Positions 58,467 through 64,000 of a stretch of DNA of 64,000 bases are shown here, one piece after another (the first letter of the stretch is position 1; each line of letters opens with the position of its first letter). The stretch comes from Bog-756 sp963741055 (GTDB lineage: Bacteria > Actinomycetota > Acidimicrobiia > Acidimicrobiales > RAAP-2). The stretch spans positions 1 to 64,000 of the forward strand of contig CAVUGU010000022.1 in assembly GCA_963741055.1 (NCBI GenBank), written 5' to 3'. The translations under genes were made by a program, and so were the position numbers. The notes below the pieces were generated by a model. That model saw only the letters and a list, made by a program, of their open reading frames with translations. It was not told the origin of the DNA and did not search any database.

Positions 58467-58891
58467 GCTCACCCGGCGAGGAGGCGTCCGTGGTGATCAC
58501 CCGCTCGTTGCGGATCCCCCTCTCCGAGTTGCACTTCCGTTTCAGGCCGAGCGGCGGACCCGGTGGCCAGCACGCCAACAAGGTCGCCACCCGGGTGGAA
58601 CTCCGCTTCGACGTGGCAGCCTCCTCCGCGCTCGACCGAGCACCAGCGCGCGCGCCTGCTCGACCGGCTCGGGACCGAGGTCCGGGTGGTGGTCGACGAG
58701 GAGCGTTCCCAGGCGCGGAACCGGCAGCCTGGCGGTGGAGCGGTTCCGCGAGCGGATGGCCGCGGCGCTCCGGGTCGAGAAGCCGCGACGTCCGACCCGT
58801 CCCTCGGCCGGCGCGACCGAGCGGCGGCTCTCCGAAAAACGGCGCCTCTCGGAGCGCAAGCGCGCCCGGCGTCCGACCGATCGAGGAGTGA
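58463..58891 (+). CDS. arfB: Alternative ribosome-rescue factor ArfB (YaeJ), frame broken
   Basis: Release-factor-like peptidyl-tRNA hydrolase that frees stalled ribosomes. The catalytic GGQ is in FRFRPSGGPGGQHANKVATRVELRFD near residues 26-49. Continuing in two further frames: EHQRARLLDRLGTEVRVVVDEERSQARNR and a basic tail ending EKRRLSERKRARRP that binds the mRNA channel. Breaks near 58630 and 58725; the last residues are uncertain. ATG 58463 overlaps the FAH-family stop. Confidence 0.82.
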   Translation: MSSPGEEASVVITRSLRIPLSELHFRFRPSGGPGGQHANKVATRVELRFDVAASSALDRAPARAPARPARDRGPGGGRRGAFPGAEPAAWRWSGSASGWPRRSGSRSRDVRPVPRPARPSGGSPKNGASRSASAPGVRPIEE

Positions 58892-58896
58892 CCCGC

Positions 58897-59814
58897 TCAG
58901 CCGGCTCGCCGCTCGCGCTTCGGACTGCTCCAGGCGGCGTCGAGGAACCGGTTGATTTCGGTGGTCAGGCGCTCGGGGCGGAACCGCAGCTCGAGGAGTG
59001 AGTTGGCCTGGAGCAGTTCGCCCTGGGGCAGCCGGCGCGCCAGCTGTTCGGCGTCGTGGAAAGGATGGATCCGGTCGACCCGGTGTCCGATCACCAGGCC
59101 GGGGACGTCGATGGCCGCACGCTCGGCGACGGTGGGGGCGATCGGCCCGGCCAGGATCCCGTGGAGGACCGCGGCCGTCTCGACCGGGTCGTTGGAGAAC
59201 GCGTTGATGACACTGTCGACCGGCCCGATGCCGGTGCGGGGGAGCCGCCGGACGCTGAGGCGAGGCGTCCGGACCACCGGGCGGGCGAAGTGGACCGCGA
59301 GCAGCATGGGGACGAAGGTGACGGCCGCGGCAGGAAGCGCCCACTCGAGGACCGGCATCTCGATGACGAGGCCCTGCACCCGGTCGGGAGCCTGCGCGGC
59401 CACCAGCAGGCTGACGTTGCCGCCGAGGGAGACGCCGCCGATCACGGCCGTCTCGATGCCGAGGTGGTCGAGCAGCGCGACGACGTGGTCGCGCGTAGGT
59501 GTCCATGCGGTGGAAGGACGCCCGCGCGGCTTCTCGGAGAGCCCGTGCCCCGGGAGGTCGAGCAGGATCACCCGGTTGCCGAGTGCGGCGAGGTCCTGGG
59601 CGAGCCGGCGGTTCAGGTTGGCGTCGAGCAGGATCCCGTGCATGAAGATCAGCACCCGCGGGCCGTGCCCGTGGACTTCGTAGGAGAGACGGACGTCGCC
59701 GGACTCGAACATGCCGACCTCGTAGGGCGGGGCGGCGTGGCCGACGGCGTGGGCTCTCGGTCGTCCGCCCGCCGGTCGCGCGACCGGGTCCGTCCCTGCC
59801 CCCTCAGCCTGCAT
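58897..59814 (-). CDS. Alpha/beta-hydrolase
   Basis: 305-residue alpha/beta-hydrolase. The oxyanion region is FMHGILLDANLN, the nucleophile elbow is GGVSLGGN (Ser near residue 124), and an acid/His region is GHRVDRIHPFHD. A hydrophobic stretch around residues 145-170 suggests membrane contact. The first 33 residues are low-complexity and the true start may be MFESGDVRL. ATG 59814 overlaps the CN-hydrolase end by 11 bases. Substrate unknown. Confidence 0.82.
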   Translation of the reverse strand: MQAEGAGTDPVARPAGGRPRAHAVGHAAPPYEVGMFESGDVRLSYEVHGHGPRVLIFMHGILLDANLNRRLAQDLAALGNRVILLDLPGHGLSEKPRGRPSTAWTPTRDHVVALLDHLGIETAVIGGVSLGGNVSLLVAAQAPDRVQGLVIEMPVLEWALPAAAVTFVPMLLAVHFARPVVRTPRLSVRRLPRTGIGPVDSVINAFSNDPVETAAVLHGILAGPIAPTVAERAAIDVPGLVIGHRVDRIHPFHDAEQLARRLPQGELLQANSLLELRFRPERLTTEINRFLDAAWSSPKRERRAG

Positions 59815-60662
59815 CGGGCCAACGGTACGTGTCGGGTCGGCGGTGCGCCAAAACGGGAAGTTGGGCACGCACTTGTTCGAGCCGGCCGAGGTCGACATCG
59901 GCGACGACGAAGCCCGGTTCGTCGTCGAGCACGCTCGGCGACGACGTCTCCCCAGGGATCGACGATCATCGAGTGGCCGTGGCAGGCCGGCATTCCCGGC
60001 GGCAGTACGCCGACCTGGCGCGGCGGCGACCACGAAGATCTGGTTCTCGACAGCCCGCGCCCGGAGCAGCAGCTCCCAGTGGGGCGGGCCGGTGGCGGCG
60101 GTGAACGCGGCCGGCACCGCCACGACGGTGGCGCCTTCGAGGGCGAGGATCCGATAGAGCTCGGGGAAACGGAGGTCGTAGCAGATCGACATCCCGAGCA
60201 CCGGCACAGGCTCGTCCTCCGCGAGATACCTGGCCAGGGGCAGGACGCACAGTCGGTCGCCCGCGGCGATCGCCGCCGACTCCCTGCACCGTCGTCCCGT
60301 CGAGCGCCACGTCGAAGAGGTGGATCTTCCGGTAGACGGCCTCGACCGTACCCGATGGTCCGACCAGGCAGCTGGTGTTGGACAGCCGTGCCCGCCGGAT
60401 CCGCGGCGCGTTCGGGGAAGCTGCCGGCGACCAGCTGGACGCCCAGGCGGCCGGCCAGGTCGGACGCCCAGGTGACGGTGGGCCCGCCAGGTCCTCCGCG
60501 TGGGCGCGGAGGTGGGTCGGCGTTTCCGGCCACCGAGAAGTACTCGGGCAGGACGACCAGTTCGGCACCGCGGGCGGCGGCGCCCTCGACGAGCGGCGTC
60601 GCGGCGTCGAGGTTCTCCGTGCGGTCCGGCCCGGCAGTCGTCTGGATGGCGGCGACCCGCAT
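59804..60662 (-). CDS. Carbon-nitrogen hydrolase (Nit/omega-amidase-like), several frame breaks
   Basis: Nitrilase-superfamily enzyme, about 286 residues, hydrolysing amide or nitrile C-N bonds. The parts in order: RVAAIQTTAGPDRTENL, the catalytic Glu in VVLPEYFSV, YRKIHLFDVALD with the catalytic Lys, the nucleophile Cys in SICYDLRFPELYR, ENQIFVVAAAP and the end VADVDLGRLEQVRAQLP. At least four frame changes (near 60490, 60390, 60270 and 59945) are needed; all motifs survive. The class resembles Nit1/Nit2 (deaminated glutathione or omega-amidase activity). Confidence 0.8.
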
Positions 60663-60744
60663 GCCACAGGGTAGGTCGAGCGTCGGGCACAATGACCGGA
60701 TGCATCGACCCGACCGCTGGGTGCGGCCGCCGAGGGAGAGTGCC

Positions 60745-61967
60745 GTGTCGTTCGAAGACTCCGACATCGTCCGCAGCGCCGTCCGGGTGGAGGGCTTCCG
60801 GGACGACGAGTTCAACTACCAGCTGATCCGGGCCATGGGCGTGGCCGACTACGGCGGGTCGACGGTGGGCGAGTGCCTGGCGGTCGTCGCCGAGATCGCC
60901 GACGGGAGCCCGCGGAGCTGGGCGGCCGCTTTCGAGCGGCTCGCCGCCCGGGTGGAGGACCGAGGGCGGGCGTGCCTCGACCGGGGCCGCAGGGTGAGCG
61001 CGCGGGACCATCTGCTGCGGGCGTCGACCTACTACCGGACCGCCGAGTACTACGCCGAAGGGGAGCGAACGACGCCGCACGGCCGGGGAGCGGAGCCAGG
61101 CCTGCTTCGCCGAGGCCGCGGCGCTCCTGCGAACCGCCGGTCGAGCCGGTCGAGGTGCCGTTCGAGACGGGTCGCTCCCGGGCTACCTGGTCCGCGCCCC
61201 GCGGCGCCGGCGGCCCGCGCCCGACGCTGGTGGGCGTCGGCGGCTTCGACTCCAGCGCCGAGGAGCTCTACTTCCACCTGGGGCGCCCGGGCGCCGAGCG
61301 GGGCTGGAACGTGTTCGTCTTCGACGGGCCCGGACAACCGGGGTGCATGCGCCGCACCCGTCGCTGACCTTCCGGCCCGACTACGAGGTGCCGATCGGCG
61401 CCGTGATCGACCACCTCGGCGCCCGTCCCGACGTCGACCCCGAGCGCCTGGCCCTGGCCGGCCAGAGCTTCGGCTCGTACTTCGCCGCCCGGGGCGCCGC
61501 CGCCGACACCCGGGTGGGCGCCCTGGTGGCCAACCCGCCGGTCGTGGACATGAGCCGGTACATGGAGGCCTGGGTCGGCGCCGAGGTCTTCCGCATGTCG
61601 CGGGACATCCGGCCGGAGGACGTCATCGGCGTGCCCGAGGACCTGATGCCGCGCCAGATGCAGTGGGGCATCGCGGCGATCTGCCACCGGTTCGGCGTGC
61701 CGTCGTTCCACGCCTGGCGGGAGGCCATGGAGCAGTTCCGGCTCGGGGACCGGCTCCGCCGATGCGCTGCCCGGGCTGGCCATGGTCGGTGACCGGGAGG
61801 GCGCCGAGCCGCTGGCGCAGTTCGCCAGGTTCGTCGAGGGGGTCGGTGGGCCGGTCGACCCGGTGGTGTTCACGGCGGACGACGGGGCCTCGACCCACTG
61901 CCAGGCCGACAACATGCGACTCTCCGCCCAGGTCACCTTCGACTGGCTGGACGGTCTGTTCGACTAG
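60745..61967 (+). CDS. Alpha/beta-hydrolase, FrsA/pseudooxynicotine-hydrolase-like, frame broken
   Basis: About 405 residues with a helical N-terminal part (FNYQLIRAMGVADYGG, LLRASTYYRTAEYYA) and a C-terminal hydrolase domain. The nucleophile elbow is LAGQSFGSYFAARG; the His is in DGASTHCQADNMRLSAQ, as in 2,6-dihydroxypseudooxynicotine hydrolase relatives. Frame changes near 61090, 61180, 61340 and 61770. GTG 60745 is preceded by GAGGGAGAG; ATG 60700 is an alternative. Probable ester or C-C bond hydrolase. Confidence 0.72.
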
Positions 61968-62029
61968 TTCGCCGAGAGGCGCATTCGGCCTCCCCCGGGG
62001 CGCCGAGGGCTCGTCGCGGCAAAGGTGGC

Positions 62030-63361
62030 GTGGTGGCATTCGCACTGCGAGCCGACGAGTCGGGCCGGGTTTTCCGCGATCGGCGACAAGCTGGACAATT
62101 GCTCGGTGAGCGTCTGTTGCCTCTCCGTGACGAGCGGCCCGTCGTCCTCGCTCTCCCGGGGCGGCGTCCCGGTCGCGGCAGAGGTTGCCAGCATCCTCGG
62201 TGCACCTCTCGACGTGATCGTCGTGCGAAAGCTCGGTGTTCCGTTCCAGCCCGAACTCGGGTTCGGCGCGATCGGCGAGGGTGAGGTGACGGTCCTCGAC
62301 CGTGATCTCGTTGAGCGAGCACGACTCGACGACCGGGACATTCAACGGGTGATCACTTCGGAAAGGAGGGAGCTGAGCGACAGGCCGCCCGTTACCGGGG
62401 TGGGCATCCCCGGTTCGCGTACTCGGACGCACCGCGGTGATCGTGGATGACGGCGTGGCCACCGGGGGGACCGCCCGTGTCGCGGTCCAGGTTGCCCGGC
62501 GATGGGCGCTCGGGGGGTCGTCGTCGCGGTGCCCGTGGCACCACCCAGACGGTCGCCCGCCTCCGATCGGAGGCGGACCAAGTGGTCTGCCTGTTCGTGC
62601 CACCACAATTCGTCGCCGTAGGGGCGTGGTATGAGCATTTCGAGCAGCCTCGGATCGCGAGGTCGGGTCGCTGCTCCGTGAGACGAACGGTCGTTCGCCG
62701 AAGAGCCGATCACCGGTGGACACACGGGTCGGTCCGCAAAGAGGTGACGGTACGTGCCGGCGAGGTCGACCTCGCCGGCGAGCTGGTGGTTCCCGAACCG
62801 GCGAAGGGCGTCGTGCTTTTCGCCCACGGCAGCGGCAGCAGCCGACACAGCCCTCGCAACCAGGCGATGGCTCGGACTCTCCGAGCTCACGGCTTCGGGA
62901 CGCTCCTCTTCGACCTGCTCACCGAGCCGGAGGCCGCAGACCGCCGGCGAGTGTTCGAGTCGACCTCCTCGGCGAGCGGCTGCTCGGCGCGACGGTGTGG
63001 TTGCGTACGCAGACGGGTTGGGACACCAGCCAGTCGGCTACTTCGGTGCGAGCACCGGCGCGGCGGCCGCGCTCTCGGCTGCCGCCACGCCCGGCAACGA
63101 GGTGGCCGCGGTGGTGTCGCGTGGCGGGCGTCCAGACCTCGCCGGGGGGCGCCTCGCCGCGGTGCGATGCCCGACGCTGCTCGTCGTGGGAGGCGCCGAC
63201 ACCGAAGTCCTTGCGCTCAACCGCCAGGCCGCGTCCGTTTGCGGTGCATCAACCAGCTCACGATCGTTCCGGGTGCGACCCACCTGTTCGAGGAGCCCGG
63301 CGCCATGGAGATGGTCGCCGGGCTGGCGATCGACTGGTTCGAGCGATACCTCCCGCCGTGA
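62030..63361 (+). CDS. Phosphoribosyltransferase fused to dienelactone-hydrolase-like domain, several frame breaks
   Basis: About 443 residues. The N-terminal half is a type I phosphoribosyltransferase: FRDRRQAGQLLGERL, RGGVPVAAEVASILGAPLDV and the PRPP loop VIVDDGVATGGTARVAVQ. The C-terminal half is an alpha/beta-hydrolase: VVLFAHGSGSSRHSPRNQAMA, the nucleophile elbow GYFGASTGAAAAL, the acid in VVGGADTEVL and His in GATHLFEEPGAME. Frame changes near 62150, 62420, 62510, 62950, 63005 and 63240. The same two-domain order is seen in Rv0571c of M. tuberculosis, of unknown role. GTG 62030 or 62033 may be the start. Confidence 0.72.
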
Positions 63362-63414
63362 TCCGGGGCGCCCGTTCGGGCACCGAGCGGCTCCGATCCT
63401 CTCGGGTGGGGAGC

Positions 63415-63788
63415 ATGATCTTCGGGGCGCATCTCGTGTTGTTCAGCGAGGACGCCGATGCGGCCCGGTCGTTCCTGTCGGACGTGTCGGGCCTCGACTC
63501 GGTGGACGCCGGCGGCGGGTGGCTGATCTTCGCCCTGCCACCCGCGGAGATGGCAATTCATCCATCCGAAGGTGGAGGAGCCGCGCTCTACCTCATGTGC
63601 GACGACCTCACCGCAGAGATGCAATCCCTTGCCGACCGCGGAGTGCTCTTGACCGAGGCCGAGGAGGAGCGGTGGGGAGCGTGACGAAGATGAGACTTCC
63701 GAGTGGGGGCGAGCTCGGGCTCTATCAGCCACGGCATCCGACTTCGCTGCAGAGGACGACCGATCCGGAGGTTGCGGGCGGAGCGTGA
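63415..63788 (+). CDS. VOC-family protein, frame broken
   Basis: About 124 residues with the glyoxalase/bleomycin-resistance fold. His in GAHLVLFSEDADAARSFLSD, AEMAIHPSEGGG, LYLMCDDLTAEMQSLADRG and, after a frame change near 63675, MRLPSGGELGLYQPRHP with a Glu. The substrate is unknown. ATG 63415 is 53 bases past the fused PRTase-hydrolase. Confidence 0.75.
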
Positions 63789-63815
63789 AACGCGCGATCG
63801 GCGAGGCTCGCCGGG

Positions 63816-64000
63816 TCAGTGCGATTCGCTGGCTGGCGTCGGGTACGTGGCGAGCGCAGCGGCCAGTGCTACTTCGCCGGCGGGGGAGGTGTCCTCGTGC
63901 ACTCCGAGGAGCGTCGTGACCGATCCCCAGCCGTCCGCGACGATCGCCGCGTCCGATCCAGGTTCGAGCTCGGCACGCTCGGCCACGCGGTCGGACCCCG
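63816..64000 (-). CDS. C-terminal end of an unrecognised protein (partial)
   Basis: The last 60 codons of a minus-strand gene that continues past the right edge. The segment SDRVAERAELEPGSDAAIV and the end LATYPTPASESH have good high-GC codon use, but I recognise no family. Confidence 0.4.
   Translation of the reverse strand, partial: GSDRVAERAELEPGSDAAIVADGWGSVTTLLGVHEDTSPAGEVALAAALATYPTPASESH

Noticed and set aside
59056..62109. Plus-strand open frame of about 1000 codons covering three hydrolase genes
   Set aside because: Only its part from 60745 matches a known fold; the rest is antisense to the alpha/beta-hydrolase and CN-hydrolase genes.

Overview
The window is high-GC DNA from an actinobacterium. 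Signs of this include an F420-type PPOX protein, GTG starts with 4-base GTGA stop/start overlaps, a class A RNase P RNA, Fur/PerR and DUF3501 genes, and many mycobacterial-like FadE/FadD proteins. An acidimicrobial or related lineage fits best, but no marker here settles the genus. Many otherwise well-conserved genes carry single frame breaks. In ten genes with one break, start to stop measures exactly 3n+1, which suggests single-base insertions typical of unpolished long-read sequence rather than real decay. Such genes are annotated over their full span with the breaks noted.

Layout. 1-3.45 kb is the end of a phage-related integrated element: HK97-type prohead protease, a doubtful WhiB-like remnant, a small helix-turn-helix protein and a tyrosine integrase that runs into the 3' end of rnpB (minus strand, 3448-3840). 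3.9-9.5 kb has xseAB, an acyl-CoA ligase, an MBL-fold hydrolase and a ferredoxin reductase. 9.4-13.6 kb (minus) is a MoxR-DUF58-transglutaminase set. 13.7-18.4 kb (minus) is a glycerol 3-phosphate operon, glpD-flavoprotein-glpK. Divergent from it is a PerR-like gene followed by a rubrerythrin-like protein, an Fe-S oxidoreductase and DUF3501 (18.4-21.5 kb), with Fur-type palindromes in the shared intergenic space. An enoyl-CoA hydratase, ssb and msrB follow.

23.6-44.3 kb is catabolic. FadE30-, IpdF- and FadD3-like genes match the mycobacterial pathway for the steroid C/D-ring remnant HIP. An alcohol dehydrogenase and a tightly coupled series follow: CoA ligase, tandem dimeric alpha/beta-barrel protein, CoA ligase, SDR, P450 and ferredoxin. 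After an arginase-family gene and an IS30-type element come a thiolase, FadE29/FadE28-like dehydrogenases behind a KstR-like palindrome, and a thiolase-like (SCP-type) gene. Together they suggest growth on steroids or related isoprenoids.

44.4-56 kb holds a methyltransferase/Mug DNA-glycosylase fusion and a large Kdp potassium system. KdpFABC reads right; full KdpD, KdpE and a second, shortened KdpD-like kinase read left; a third DUF4118 protein lacks a kinase domain. PhoB/KdpE-like direct repeats lie before kdpF. 56-64 kb has a GNAT enzyme, an SDR, an FAH-family hydrolase, arfB, several hydrolases, a phosphoribosyltransferase-hydrolase fusion and a VOC protein. Frame breaks become denser after about 58.6 kb.
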